Below are positions 32,785 to 44,359 of a stretch of 64,000 nt of DNA, piece by piece. The notes under the pieces were generated by a model. The model saw only the letters and a list, made by a program, of their open reading frames with translations. It did no database searches and had not been told where the DNA came from. Position 1 is the first letter of the stretch. Each line of letters opens with the position of its first letter. The stretch comes from Cristatella mucedo (lineage: Eukaryota; Bryozoa; Phylactolaemata; Cristatellidae). A program made the translations under genes and the position numbers. The stretch spans positions 1,813,501 through 1,877,500 of the forward strand of contig WPIO01000078.1 of the NCBI GenBank assembly GCA_009760855.2, written 5' to 3'.

Positions 32785-32902
32785 GTAGTCACGCGATCGG
32801 CAGCTGTGTCTGTGTGCTCATGTGTGCATGCATGCGTGTTCGTGTAGTCACACGATCGGCAGCTGCGTCTGTGTGCTCATGTGTGCATGCATGCGTGTTC
32901 GT
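32785..32902. repeat. Two 59-bp tandem repeat units
   Basis: GTAGTCACGCGATCGGC ... GCATGCGTGTTCGT is repeated at 32844 with two mismatches. A partial, more diverged third copy and a TG tract follow. Confidence 0.9.
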
Positions 32903-33017
32903 GTGCTTGGGCTCGTGCGTGCATGCATGCTCGTGTGTGTGTGTGTGTGTGTGTGCACAATGGGTACTTGTGTGTTGCTGCAGTGTACAGCTGTGGCTTA
33001 CTTATGGCTGTATTACC

Positions 33018-33750
33018 GGATAATAATTATTATTATACATTGTTATAGCACCCTCAGAGAACCTAGTCTCTTTGTATGCACTTTACATATGCTGCAAAGG
33101 AAGCATTGTCTAATAGTTAGTGGTAGCCTGCCCAATAACAACAAGCATAAAATGGCTATAGGTGACATGCACGAGCTCATCATCCTAAAATGGTTAATTG
33201 CAGCATGCACAGTGTCAGCATGCATAAGCACAGAAAAGACGGATCACGTGGAGTCATTAAATGTTGCTATAAATAGATTCGTTTCTAGCTTCTATTTAAA
33301 TGTGGTTAAGTCGGGGAATGTAGTGACACCAGTCATAAGTGAGTTCCAGGTTTTAGGAGCATACAAACTAAAGGCGAAGTCTCCAAAGGATTTGAGGCAC
33401 TTACTAGGTGTAGCTATACAATTAGATTCAGAAAAGCGGGTGGAACGATGCCTAGCCTGGTGGGGGAGTAGATTTGATAGGTAGGCTGGAGCCAAAGAAT
33501 GAAGGGGCTTAAAAGTCAGTGACAACCTTGAAATTGATGGATTGCTTGACTGGGAACCAGTGCAGGTCAGCGAGAAGTGGTGTGATGTGGCAACTGCAGC
33601 ACTCACGATGGGCAAGCCTAGCTGCCGAGTTTTGCACCAGCTGTAAGCACCTGATTGCACAGGCCGGTAGACCAGCCAGCAGTGAATTACACAAGTCGAT
33701 ACGGGATGTCACAAATGCATGAACATATTTAGACGTGGTATCTGAGCGTC
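33018..33750 (-). mobile_element. LINE-A 3' fragment
   Basis: Antisense ATT tail, stem-loop, 3' UTR and RT C-terminus in frame-broken pieces (SFGDFAFSLYAPKTWNSL, ITPLLADLHWFPVKQ, RIDLCNSLLAGLPACAI). Confidence 0.82.
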
Positions 33751-33962
33751 AGCACATCGGGTTGCAGGGCTCCACCGTGTGCCAAGGAGGTGGTGCATGG
33801 AGCTTAGGTTGGACGAAGCTGGCTGGTCTAAGAACCACTTCAGTCGCGACCTGTAAGCTGGCGTGCGATGCTTTGCCTTGCCTTGCAACTAGAGCCGTGA
33901 GGCAGCGCAATCCTGGCTGCATCTGTTGTGGTCTTACCTTGTTGTTGGATGGTCTCTTGATC

Positions 33963-33965
<3 letters not shown>

Positions 33966-34020
<55 letters not shown>
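33966..34020. repeat. (GA)n microsatellite
   Basis: Pure GA run of about 27 units followed by an imperfect purine-rich stretch. Confidence 0.95.
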
Positions 34021-34021
<1 letters not shown>

Positions 34022-34023
<2 letters not shown>

Positions 34024-35732
34024 AGAGAGGGACAAACAGAGACAGACTGAGAGATGATGCTGCTGCTTCTGCACGGTCACATCGTTGTTAGAGTCCAGTT
34101 TGTTTTATCTTGGTCGCTTGCTTTCTTGTCTGGTGAAAGGTTTGCTTTGTGCCATTGATGTGGTCTGTCGTTGGATTATGCAATCTTGATGTGAGAGCCG
34201 CGTGTCGATGGCATGACGTTTGTAGAGCAGTGTGCCAAGAGGAGATATTCACAGCAGACACGGCCCCGGAGGCTGCTGTGCAAAAGCGGTGGCTGCAGAG
34301 TATAGATCATAAATGGACTGCTGGTACACCGGTTGCAGCATTCATCTAGCTGTTCGCCTGTTGGCAGAGTTCAGCAAGCGCCATGCAGTGGCTCGCTATC
34401 GTGAACAGAACTTTACTGCTTTGCTGCAGGCTGCTTATAGCTGGTCGTGTGACACCGGTGGTTGTTTTTGCAAGAATCATAATACACGTCATTCTAGCCG
34501 TGCTCAGTGGCCAATGGGTAGATTGCCAACTTCTGGGTTGTAGCTGCTGCCGAAACTGTTGCAGCTGAGCGGTCAAACGGTCACGATCAATTTTCTTTAC
34601 CTCGACCCGAGCGTTGCTGCTGTTGCTCGCTCTTTAAATCCTGGGGGAAGTCCTTTTGAAGGCTTTTCCATTTCTTCATGAGTTAGTTTGGCTTTTGATC
34701 AAATAAGCTGTACTTGCAAAAATTCTCGATCCGACCTTTAAAGCCTTCTGCACATGTCAATACCTAGCTGACCTGCTGCAGCAGAATCGGCCTCAGATTC
34801 GCTCAAAATAACCAAGTGCCGATTCGTTTTGTCTGGCTTAAAGGGGAATGACCGAGGGGATGGGTCAACAGGTTTCTTGTGGCACTATACAAATGAATTA
34901 TATGTATTATTGTATTTATTTATCATTTCATTGGATTTGGCAAGATTAGTCAAGCAGCTGTGGGTGTCATTAATTTAGTTAAAATAAAGCCTACTGGCCG
35001 ATATGCTACATACACAGCTCCATTGAGTCGATTGGCAACCTTTTGTCATCTAGAAGCTTACGGCATCAGTTCAGCAAGTGGTTCCCACTTGAAGACCAAT
35101 CCTAGCAAGCTAGTGTGTAATCCTATAGGAGTCTGCTTAGACAAACAAACGTCCCAACTAGCGTAAACTAAAGAGTTATGTGGAAGCTATCAACACTTAA
35201 GGCAAGGCAGGAATGGTGGAATTTTGGGGGAAATTGTACGAAAGATACAAGACATGGCACCTTGGGTTTTGTCATGTTTTTGCATGCCTTTATTCACTTG
35301 ATAAGCACTCATCTTTCAAAGTTTAATAGCAGCCGGTGAGCACTGCGTTTTTCTGCAAAATTAATTCAAAAGAATATTGACAATGAGTGCGTGCGTCGGA
35401 CGACCTGCTCTGGCGAGGATTCTCTGAGTAGTTCCAGGCACTAGACACTCCCTTAAAAGTGTGGTGGATTGCTTCCGACATCGTTAGAAGCTCCCACGGG
35501 ATTTAATCTAGGTCAAGAAACTTTTGGATTGCATCAAGAGCATGCAGCATTCCAAAGGGGTAAGTGCTGCACTGCCGAGCTATAAGTGTATCATAGGAAG
35601 GTGTAAGCACAGAATTAGCAAGGTATAAGCACAGCTTTTTTTCGAAGGTGTAAACACAGCATCACCATGGTGTGAGCGTATCAAGATATGACCGTTGAAA
35701 ATTAAGGTACTGTGTGAGCAGGAGGTCTAATT
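34022..35732. other. Unassigned stretch with faint tandem motif
   Basis: No supported exon. Between 35596 and 35690 a GGTGTAAGCACAG-like motif recurs about four times at roughly 24-bp spacing with decay. A short SINE/LINE-like TATACAAATG remnant is near 34887. Confidence 0.35.
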
Positions 35733-35880
35733 ATATAAATATAATTCATTTCTATGGCGCCCCGAGAGAACTTGATTTGTATTCAGGCGCTTCACAAATG
35801 CCTCAGGGCTCGAGCCTACGACCTCAGCCAGACCTTGATCGGGGCGAGCACCTTAACCGCTGGACCAATCCAGCTCGTTC
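35733..35880 (-). mobile_element. SINE-2 copy
   Basis: Well-kept copy: tail GGCGCCCCGAGAGAACTTG (antisense), B box GGGCTCGAGCC, and head ACCTTAACCGCTGGACC. Confidence 0.8.
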
Positions 35881-36479
35881 ATTTCCTTATACGACACCTT
35901 CATTTAGCAAACTTTACTCGTCGGTCGTAATCGAAGTTACTTGACTTGCAAGGTGCGAAAATTGGAATCGCTTTCACCACGTCCAAGCCCCGAGGACTAT
36001 AACCAACGAAAAAGCCATGCATATATCACAATAAGCAAACCGAATGAGTTCCCTCAAGTCTACGAAAACGTGAAGTTGAGCTACGTAGCATAAGACGAGA
36101 CAGGAAAGCAGTTCCTTCAGTCGCCATCAATCGTCAGAATGTGAACAAATATATACAGTTAAGCCACTTCGTGCACATCCCCAAAAACGTGCATAGAAAT
36201 AGTAGAATAGGTGAGCGCCTCTCACCCTCGGGGATTTTTCCATCTAGCATCACTTCAGTGACGTGCGCCCTTAATCTGGCCGCGCGGTGTCAAAATGAAT
36301 CGTAATTGGACGAGTGCTGCTTTGCCTCCAGCGAGTGCTAGGCACACTCCTCGGCTTCCGGTCGTCTCGCCATTCCTCGAACTGAACTGACATGCATATT
36401 TTTTCCCTGCCATCCAGGTCGCATGCACCGAGGTTTGAAATTCGCATCTGGCTTCTTTCATCGTCTGCACTGACTTTTA

Positions 36480-37870
36480 CCGAAACTGTTTTTAGGTCCA
36501 AGCCACAGACGCGTCGCTTCCTGCCAGCTTTCCCCGCGCCACGGCGTCCAGCTCGTCTCGCTTCGCGCGTCGGCCGAGCTGAACGCGTAGGCAGCCGACG
36601 CCGATCGTTCGCTGGCTGCGCACCTACTGGACGGCCAGCGGCGGCAGCAGCATGCGCCCATGACGCGAGGCCAACTCTGCTGCAGCGCTGACTTCACATT
36701 CGACGGGCCGAGTCGTCGCCGCCGGATGGAGGCGACGATTTTATTCTGTGCAGCCAACGACGGCCGCAGCTTTCCTCGCTGCCTCGATCCGAATCCGTCC
36801 GAAAAAAGCGCCAGCCGCCGGTCGCGATTCGCGCGCGCACCGTCAGAATCGGGAGCGGCGGCGGCGAGCTCGCCCCGAGAGCGCCGCTCCCGATGTGCGC
36901 CGCTCCCGAGAGCGCCGCTTTCCAATCGCGCCCAGGGGCACCAGCGGCGCTAGCTTGAGGAGCCGCCGAATCGGCTCTCTCCACGGGGCAGGCGTCGGCG
37001 CGCGAAGCGTCGCGAGGCGCCGACGCGCGAGCAGACAGGTCCGTCGAAAAGACGTCCGCTCCTGTACTACTTGAAAGAAATAGCAAGACGTTTGTGTAGC
37101 GATCAAGAGAGCCAAATCTCTCGTTCTGGGCACCTTGCGTAAGCCGTAAAGTAAGCTTGCCAATTGGTATGCTTATAAGTGCATGCGTTCAGAGTGACTA
37201 CCGATCGCTGCCCGAGGGCAGTGCCGCGCCGAACTGTCGCTACGAGCCGCCGGCCTATGTCGCGGCTCGCCACGCTGAACAGACGACCGCAAAGTCGCCT
37301 GCGTTCGAAGCGCGCGCGGCGAGGGCGGCATGAGGTACTCGATGGCCGCAGAATCTCTTCCCATAGCTTACCCTCGGTCGCAAGAAGCTACCGCGGCTGG
37401 CAGCAGCGAACGGAAGAGCCGTCTGGCTCGTAGCAGTTTGACCGCGGGCTATTCGCCGTCGAGCGGCAGCTGCCGGGGCGGTCTGAAAGGGTCCAGCGCG
37501 CTCCCCGGGCAGGGCGAGGTGCCGGAGACGGAATGGTATTCGCGGCGCTCATGCAGGCCGCACGCCCGCGGCCCTAGTAGTCCTATTTCTCCGCGACGGC
37601 GGCAATTGTCGTTGCCGCGCGATTACGCCCGCGGCGTCGCTGCCGCTCGACAATCGGCGGCCGCGCCCGTTTCAAGGTCGCGGACTCTTCGCCAACGTAT
37701 TTGCTCGCCGCGAATTTTGAAAAAAGAGCCCGAGCCATCTCGGCCGATGCGTCGCACCTGTTTTGTTGTGCACGGTCCATCGATGCGTAAACGGCGGAAT
37801 CAACCGGACAGAGCGGGTTACATGTCGGAGCGGAACGAGCACGGCGAGCACATCTATGCGCCGCTTGACG
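36480..37870. other. GC/CpG-rich island, no gene supported
   Basis: Abrupt rise in G+C and CpG with Arg/Ala/Pro-rich open frames on both strands. The longest sensible-looking one is 37330-37944 (+), containing RAGYMSERNEHGEHIYAPLD, but its end runs into the repeat-bounded element at 37888. Lack of stop codons is expected from composition. It could be a promoter island. Confidence 0.45.
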
Positions 37871-38002
37871 GCGCTGATAAGGTTGTAGGACATTTCCCCC
37901 GGACGTTTACACCGGACATTTCCCCCATCCCTGATGGAATCTAGGACATTTCCCCCAAGGGTAGGACATTTCCCCTATATTGATGAATGTATAACTAAGA
38001 AT

Positions 38003-38004
38003 AC

Positions 38005-38042
<38 letters not shown>

Positions 38043-38103
38043 GTGTATATATATATATATGTATATATATACATATATATGTGTATATATATATATATAT
38101 ACA
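38003..38103. repeat. (TA)n/(GTATAT)n microsatellite
   Basis: Alternating TA with regularly spaced GTATAT and ACATAT interruptions. Tyr/Ile-rich open frames are artefacts. Confidence 0.93.
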
Positions 38104-38447
38104 TGATAAAATGAAGTTCACGCTCTATTAAAATAAAATCGACCCAGTATAATTAGAAGAATGAATGGATTCGAAGGATAGTTTCTAATGGAGCGAGCGG
38201 CAGTTGCGGCGGCGTTGGCGAGTTTTACAGTTCGGTTCGCGGGAGTTCGGTCCCGCTCGACGCCGCCAGGCTAGTGTTCGTACCCGTCAAAGCGGGCGCG
38301 CGCTACGGCGTGCCGCGCATTCCCGAAAATGAGCGCGAAGCCTCACAGTATAACTCGATCACAAGAGATCTCGCTACGCCCTAATAGGCACTAATTAAAT
38401 CGTGGAAAACGAGCAAGTGTGGATTTAGACGGCGGAGGCACAGCCCG

Positions 38448-38530
38448 CCCTAAACCCTAAAACTCTAAACCCTAAAAACCCTAGACCCTAAAAACCCTAG
38501 ACCCTAAAACCCTAAAAATGCACCCTAAAC
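38448..38530. repeat. Telomere-like CCCTAAA/CCCTAAAA array
   Basis: About ten imperfect units: CCCTAAA, CCCTAAAA, CCCTAGA. The strict animal unit is CCCTAA; the seven-base CCCTAAA is the form known from plants and some protists. It is interstitial, with ordinary sequence on both sides, so not a chromosome end here. Confidence 0.85.
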
Positions 38531-38689
38531 CATATACCCGGGGGAATGTCCAATCCCTTTGAGGGATGTCGAGGGGGAAACGTCCGAACCCACTGGTCCC
38601 ACACGACCGAGTGCCCTAGCACGCCGCTTCGCGGCCGAGGCCGCTTTTGCGCTGCCGCCGCGCCGATTCGGCGATGCAACGACTGAATA

Positions 38690-39275
38690 ACAGTAATAGT
38701 GATAGTAATACATTCGATATAGCACCATCGGAGAACTCAATCTCTTTTTAGGTACTTTTCATTTGCAGCAAAGGTAGTACGATGGAAAACGGGTAGTACG
38801 ATGCTTAGCCTGGTGGGAGTCTAGATTGGATAGGTAAGCTGGAGCCCAAGATTGAAGGGATCTAAAAGTGAGTGACAAAACCTTGAAGTTGATCAGTTGC
38901 TTGACTGGGAGCCAGTGCAGGTCGGTGAGAGGTGGTGCGATGTGGCAACTGCAATGCTCATGACAGACAAGCCTAGCTGCAGAGTTTTACACCACCTGTA
39001 AGTGCCTGGTTGCACAGGCCGATGGACCGGCCAGCAAGCATAAGTTACAGAAGTCTACACGGGATGTTGCAAATGCATGGACCAATTTAGACGTAGCGTC
39101 CCCTGTCTAAAGAAGCACGAATTTCAGCAACGTTACGTAGCTGAAAATAGGCAGACTTGACTGTGGAGCTGATGTGGTCGTCTAACGAAAGGTCACTTTG
39201 GAACAGGAAACCTAGATTTCGTGCAGACTCAAAAGGAGATATGTTGACAGAGCCGTTTGCCAGCGTTAAGCTTGA
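38690..39275 (-). mobile_element. LINE-A 3' fragment with internal deletion
   Basis: The antisense tail (GCACCATCGGAGAACTC) is followed almost at once by RT C-terminal sequence, so about 250 nt of 3' UTR and last codons are missing. The RT thumb (ARNLGFLFQSDLSLDDHIS, KSAYFQLRN) is readable at 39087-39281. Confidence 0.78.
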
Positions 39276-39284
39276 CATCAACGA

Positions 39285-39862
39285 ATTTCGCGCGTGCGAA
39301 GGTGCGGCAGCCGCTCGCCACTACCGCCGCTGCGAGGCATCGCGCTGGGCGGGACTGGTGCTACGAGGAACGCCTTCAACCGCTCGTCGGGTCGGCAGAA
39401 TGCGCTCTCGTACGTGAAACAGGCAACGCGCAAAGCTCCCTAGCAATTCGTTTTTTTTAAGGCAGCTTGCCGAGCCCGTGCAAGAAGGTGCTCGCAACGA
39501 GCGCACAGCGACCGCGATCGCGGCAACTTGGTCGATCTCTCGGCGTCTTCTTCTTCTTCTTTCGAGGCCAGCCGGCGCCGCGCTTCTCGGCCGAAGGCTC
39601 GCCAGCATGCCGGCGAGAGGGCAAAGGGCGAGCCGATGGCGGAGCGAGCGCAGAGAAGCCGGTCGAGCGCCCAGAAGCGACGTCGGCAGCCCAGCGCGAA
39701 TTCATCGTTCAGTCGATCGCAGACGTCGTCGCTTTGACGACGAGCGCAACGCCGCCCGTCGTCCGTTCCGGCGGCGTCGCCCCACCCCCTCTCCCAGGGA
39801 ACATTCAGACGCCTGCGAGCTCGCCGCGAGCTCGATCGATGCGATGACCTCACAACCATAGT
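39285..39862. other. Second GC-rich patch
   Basis: CpG-rich with overlapping Arg/Ala/Ser frames on both strands. No splice-bounded exon or motif was recognised. Confidence 0.4.
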
Positions 39863-40027
39863 TGCCGAACTACAGCATCTTTACACTGGTGTATATCTAT
39901 GAGATGCATATAGTGAACTACATGGATAGACGGTATTTGTTTCCGTTATGCATCAGGATGGCTCTGAGGTTGCAAAATGAACTATCTCAAAATATGCGAG
40001 ATTCGCTCGGATTACACGTGTGTCCTA

Positions 40028-40195
40028 TAAATAAATAAATAATAGCTGATTTAACAGCCTCTTTCGTATAGCGACAGAAGAGCCTTTACGGCTATCACCA
40101 CCGCTTGCAGCGGCAATAAAAGAACCCACGACCTCGGGACCAAGGTCGTGAAAAGCAACCACCTTACCTAATGTGCCATCGCAGCTCACCATAAC
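40028..40195 (-). mobile_element. SINE-1 copy
   Basis: Reverse complement of the complete SINE-1 body and head, with a small deletion at GATCGCCCACCGCAGG. Confidence 0.8.
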
Positions 40196-40340
40196 CTCGA
40201 ATAGACAGGCCACATTGTTGCAAGAGCACAGCCCATCTTTTTGACTGAAGAAGTTAGAAAAAAATGGCGACGCTCTCTCTTATCTATTTCTTTCACGCAT
40301 TCATCCGACGGGTTCTCGTCCTCGAGCCTAGATGTCAGAA

Positions 40341-40381
40341 GCTCAGACACTTTGGACTCGGTGAGGCCAAAGTGTCTGAGC
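40341..40381. repeat. Perfect 15-bp inverted repeat, 11-nt loop
   Basis: GCTCAGACACTTTGG at 40341-40355 is exactly complementary to 40367-40381. Confidence 0.95.
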
Positions 40382-40452
40382 AGATCATTGAGGTCTTTGC
40401 CGGCTAAGTATGGATTTCTCTCCCAGCCGCATGTGTGAAATTGGAATCGGGA

Positions 40453-41140
40453 TAATAATAATAATTATTAAAATTCCTTTGTATAGCACCCCAAGAATAA
40501 TCGATCATTTTTTCAGACGCTTTACAACTCGCCGCAAGAGAAGCAGTAACTAGTAGCTAATGGAAAGCAAGTGAGGCAAGCGTGAAAAAGCATGCAGCCA
40601 CTATGCTAAGACAGGCATGCAAAAGCTGACAGAGGACTCGAGGCCGCGGGCTAGTAGAACCACCGCTTAGTAGCACTCTATAAATCGCTCGCAGGTGTGC
40701 AAGCACACTGAAAAAACGACAGATCCACAGTGGTGCCACACAAAGGCCTGTCGCTTTTGCTTCAAGTCACGGCGGGAACAGTTAGATAGCGCACAGCCGC
40801 ATTAAAAGGAAATTGTGAAATGGGTGAGTTTTCAGCTTCTTTTTTAATGCTTTCAAATCAGGAGATGACGTCGTGATCAGCCGAGTGAGCCCCAAGCTTT
40901 GGGAGCATAGTAATAGAAAGAACGGTCTCCGAGGATTTGAAGTTAGTAAGGAGCACAAGAATCAACCAGAGTCAGAAGAGCGGGTGTCGATGGGACGACT
41001 GAAGTAAAACCAACTCGGATCGGTTGGCGGGAGCAATAGAATGGAGTGAACTAGATGTAATTGGCAGGATTCACAAGTCCGTCCGCTGCTTGTTAGGCAG
41101 CCAGTGCAGACTGGTGAGCAGTCTCTGCGACATCTTCCTC
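40453..41140 (-). mobile_element. LINE-A 3' fragment, old
   Basis: Antisense AAT tail, stem-loop (CACCCCAAGAATAATCG), diverged 3' UTR, and RT C-terminal remnants on the minus strand (including CCAGTGCAGACTGGTGAGC, the antisense of the LHWLP region). Confidence 0.6.
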
Positions 41141-41847
41141 GCTGTCTGACTTGCTACTCTCTCCTCGAGATGGCTGATCTGTCTTAGTAGGGGTTTGGAC
41201 TCCGGGTGTGGGGACTCGGGGAGTGTGGACTCGGGGTGTGGACTCCGGGGGGGGGGGTAGGGTGTGAACTCAGGGGGGGAGGGGTGTGGACTCGGGGGGG
41301 GGGAGGCGGGGCTCCGGGCAGTCAGAGGTACTGGACCGTTGTATGAAAGAATGTATAAAATACATGACGATTGGACGGACGCTATTGCCAGTTCTACCTT
41401 TGGGAGGATTCACAGTACAGAAGTAGCAGCTGCACGAGTGTGCTCCCGAAAAGAAAAATTCTTGGGATAACAAACTTCCAGACTCTCTTTTATCCCCCCT
41501 GTACCAGCTCGTAAACATATCAGATGTATGCAAATCGTGGCAAGAATGTACGTGGCGCGATTTATAAAGTGGTATTGCACACATTGCCTAAAACGATGCA
41601 ACAAGTTTCATATATTGACCACCAATTGTTCACCTTATCTTCAAGAGTTCTTTTTCACCTTTTGGGTGTGAAATTACGTGCCCCATGGCTTGTCTTGATC
41701 TCCAGCAGGCATGCCGAAGGGAGATTTGCTGGGCCTAGCTCACCTTAAGAGACACACTTTTACAGAGTATTTGATTTGCTCGTGTCTTGATACATTGTCC
41801 ACACATACACTCGGCAAAATGCATCTGCTGAGTACAAGAGACCTTAT

Positions 41848-42065
41848 AATAATAGTAACTATTATAAATATCTTTGTACAGCGTTCTCAGAGAATTTAAT
41901 CTCTTTCTACGCTCTTTACTTGTGTTGCAAAGGAAGCATATACAAGCAAAACATGGTTAGGGTGACATTCATAGTATGAACAAATAACTGGTTAGTGACA
42001 GCTAGCAGAGTGTCAGTACGCGTAAGTACATAAAAGATAAAACACAAATACCCAATGATTCCATA
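41848..42065 (-). mobile_element. LINE-A 3' UTR and tail
   Basis: AAT-rich tail, antisense stem-loop (GCGTTCTCAGAGAATTTAATC) and 3' UTR blocks (ACATGGTTAGGGTGACAT). Confidence 0.7.
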
Positions 42066-42424
42066 TCAATGAAACACGGCTATTTACTATTCTCTAACTC
42101 TGAAAAAACATTAGCTAAAATTTTCGTTTAAGAGAGCTGTCGTGCTAGACCTCCATGGATACCACTCCATAGTGTGCGATGTCTGTCCTTACCTAACCCT
42201 CACTAATTTGGATAGCGCTGCAAGGCATGTTGCATGTGCAAACCGGAATTCCTCGCCTAACGCCTAACGAAAAAATTGGCTAATTTCAAGATATTATTGT
42301 CCTTATAGCCGGAGCAAAGTTTGTTGCGAAACAAAGTTTTTTTATTTATTTTAGCCATTTTGAATTAGAAAAGCACATTTTTTACCCAAGGGCGAAACAT
42401 TGAATGTTGCAGAGTGAATTTTTA

Positions 42425-42867
42425 AGAAGATTTGCTCTTTAGAAAGTCGTAGGCGGCGAGCCATGTTCGACTCGACGAAGTCTTTCGCAAACAGAATCGA
42501 AAGGCACCCCAGGCGGCTCCGTCATAACATACCAATCCATGCAGCGAGGACCGGTTGTTGCGTGCAGTGGCAATGCGTGAGAAAGTGGCCGCCAATTTAC
42601 TGAAGCGCCTCTCGCCATCACCAGGAATAGCTCGGCACCATGGCTTTTGTAGATAGCGCATCGAAGATTTGGCGTCGTGCGCGTATGCACACGGCGATGC
42701 TGCTGTCGGTCGGCAAGTAGGTCGTCAAGAACGGACGCTCGGTAGACCATAAGTCTGTACATTATAAGCAGCCAGCCCAAAAGGAAGTCCGGTGCATACG
42801 CACAGCGGGATACGCAGTTGGTGACCATTTTTAAATGTTTCAAGGGCGAATTAGCAATGCAAAACAT
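42425..42867 (-). pseudogene. Unidentified frame-broken coding remnant
   Basis: Two overlapping minus-strand frames: 42439-42867 contains SRCAYAPDFLLGWLLIMYRL, and 42422-42661 contains GDGERRFSKLAATFSRIA. They look like one coding sequence split by a frameshift near 42660, possibly from a transposon. I do not recognise the family. Confidence 0.3.
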
Positions 42868-43093
42868 TTCTTATTTTTTTTGGTGGCCGTTCACTACAAG
42901 GACGCAATGCATTGCTTCGACCATGCAGAGGGGGCGTCGTAAAGGCGCGCTATCTAATGCCGTTCATTTACGTCTGGTGCCACATGCCTAGGCAACGATA
43001 CAGAGCCTCATTGTCGCGTCAATAAACCCTGCCACCAGCAGGGTTCGAATCCACGACCACTGCGCTCATGACGCTTACCCAAATTCCTCACTT

Positions 43094-43285
43094 TTACCCA
43101 AACTCCTCACTTTTACGAATTAGCGGCTCCGGAACAACAGTCCTTCCCACGAACACGGCGAACGGCACCGGGCTAGTCCTTGTAAAAGCTTGTAATAAGA
43201 ACGATGGTAATGACATTTGTACAGGTGTATGACATTTGTACAGATGGTAATGACATTTGTACTTAAGATGACTCACTCTGATCAT
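43094..43285 (-). mobile_element. Unnamed repeat shared with 50559-50810
   Basis: CGGCTCCGGAACAACAG and CTTCCCACGAACACGGCG align with the copy near 50610-50680. On the minus strand both encode a short similar peptide (VFVGRTVVPEPLIR here; VCGRDIYSRVATRV there). Probably a decayed transposase or ORF of an unrecognised element. Confidence 0.4.
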
Positions 43286-43375
43286 ACTTCTTTTACAGCA
43301 TTTGTAAAATGCCTAGAAAGGGATCAAGTTCTCCGAGGGCGCTGTACAAATGTAATAATATTATTATTATTAGTT
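43285..43375 (+). mobile_element. LINE-A 3' end
   Basis: TTTTACAGCATTTGTAAAATG, stem-loop, and an ATTATTATTATTAG tail. Confidence 0.74.
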
Positions 43376-43421
43376 TTATTCTATTTGTAGAAACTTTACA
43401 TTGGTTAAAAAAGAGGCATAA

Positions 43422-43545
43422 TATAATTCATTCATTTATATAGCGCCCCAAGAGAACTTAATCTCTATTCAGGCGCTTCACATATGCCTCGGGGCTCGAG
43501 CCTACGACATCAGTCAGACCTTGGTCGGGGCGAGCACCTTAAATT
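43422..43545 (-). mobile_element. SINE-2 copy, head-truncated
   Basis: Antisense tail (AGCGCCCCAAGAGAACTTAA), B box and part of the head to GGCGAGCACCTTAA. Confidence 0.78.
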
Positions 43546-43984
43546 CACAGATAGCAGCGAAACTGGCGCCTCGAAGCATGGCTAAAACGATTCATCGAAA
43601 GCGTTTCGATGCGAACATGTGACACGGCGACGGTTTCAGAGCACGACAGCAATCAAGCCTTACTTTAATACAAGCTAATACGATTAACGTACACCACTAT
43701 ATTACGCACCCGAAGATTGTTACGTCTGACCACTACGATGAGTAAGTAGAATTGACTAATCCTCACTTCAGATGGCCTACTCAAAGGCCCAAGCCATAGA
43801 TTATGACATCCGGTTGATAATGAGTGTAACTCGGGAACCGCTAATAATCTCTAACAACCACAAATAATCACTAACTCTCATTACCTGGCTAATTTAGCGT
43901 GCCCAAGTTTCACCTCCGATTTATTTAAATTAAGTCAGACCTCGGCTCGGATAATAGAAGAAATCTAGTTCAATCTTTTATGTT

Positions 43985-44115
43985 AAGCCCCGAGGTCGTG
44001 GGTTTGAATCCTGCAGTTGTGATCCTGTATCGCCGCTGCAAGCGGTGATGATAGCCGTAAAGGTTCTTCCATCGCCATACAAAAGAGGCTGTTAAATCAG
44101 CTTATATTTTTTAAC
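43985..44115 (+). mobile_element. SINE-1 3' part
   Basis: From the B box (GGTTTGAATCC) through GCAAGCGGTGATGATAGCC to the tail. The A-box half is missing. Confidence 0.75.
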
Positions 44116-44359
44116 ATAAGTTTCTACCAAAGGATCAGCAGTTGTTTTAGCTGTAGTCAGGGAACTTAATAACTTATTAAAAAGCCGACCGTAGATCGCG
44201 AGAAGTAAATTGACCAAAGTCCTGTCTGCATTCTGTCATTTTTATGCAAGACACTTGAACTGGTTGTGGTCTAGCAGCTAAATGATTGCATCTGCTAATC
44301 AAGTGTTGCTAGCAACTTCAGGTTCGGATTTAGAGCTAACCACTCTCCACAGTCACCTC

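Larger units (their letters stand above)
37888..38585. mobile_element. Element bounded by inverted GGACATTTCCCCC repeats
   Basis: The left side has GGACATTTCCCCC at 37888, 37914, 37944 and (shortened) 37964. The right side has the reverse complement GGGGGAATGTCC at 38540 and GGGGGAAACGTCC at 38573. The right arm, reversed, also shares the ATCCCT and AAGGG spacers, giving about 48 nt of imperfect terminal inverted repeat. Inside are an AT microsatellite and a telomere-like array. It is probably a non-autonomous DNA element; no target duplication was identified. Confidence 0.5.

Noticed and set aside
34149-34570. Possible exons downstream of the MIF4G block
   Set aside because: Short frames without consensus splice pairs or any similarity to MA3 or W2.
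36458-37944. Candidate gene in the GC-rich patch
   Set aside because: No recognisable domain; the longest + frame reads into the inverted-repeat element, and the minus strand is equally open.
37888-37975. Cluster of NF-kappaB-like sites
   Set aside because: GGGGGAAATGTCC only loosely resembles the GGGRNWYYCC consensus; repetition and inversion fit a transposable element terminus better.
38448-38530. Chromosome end
   Set aside because: The array is short, degenerate and flanked on both sides by ordinary and repeat sequence.
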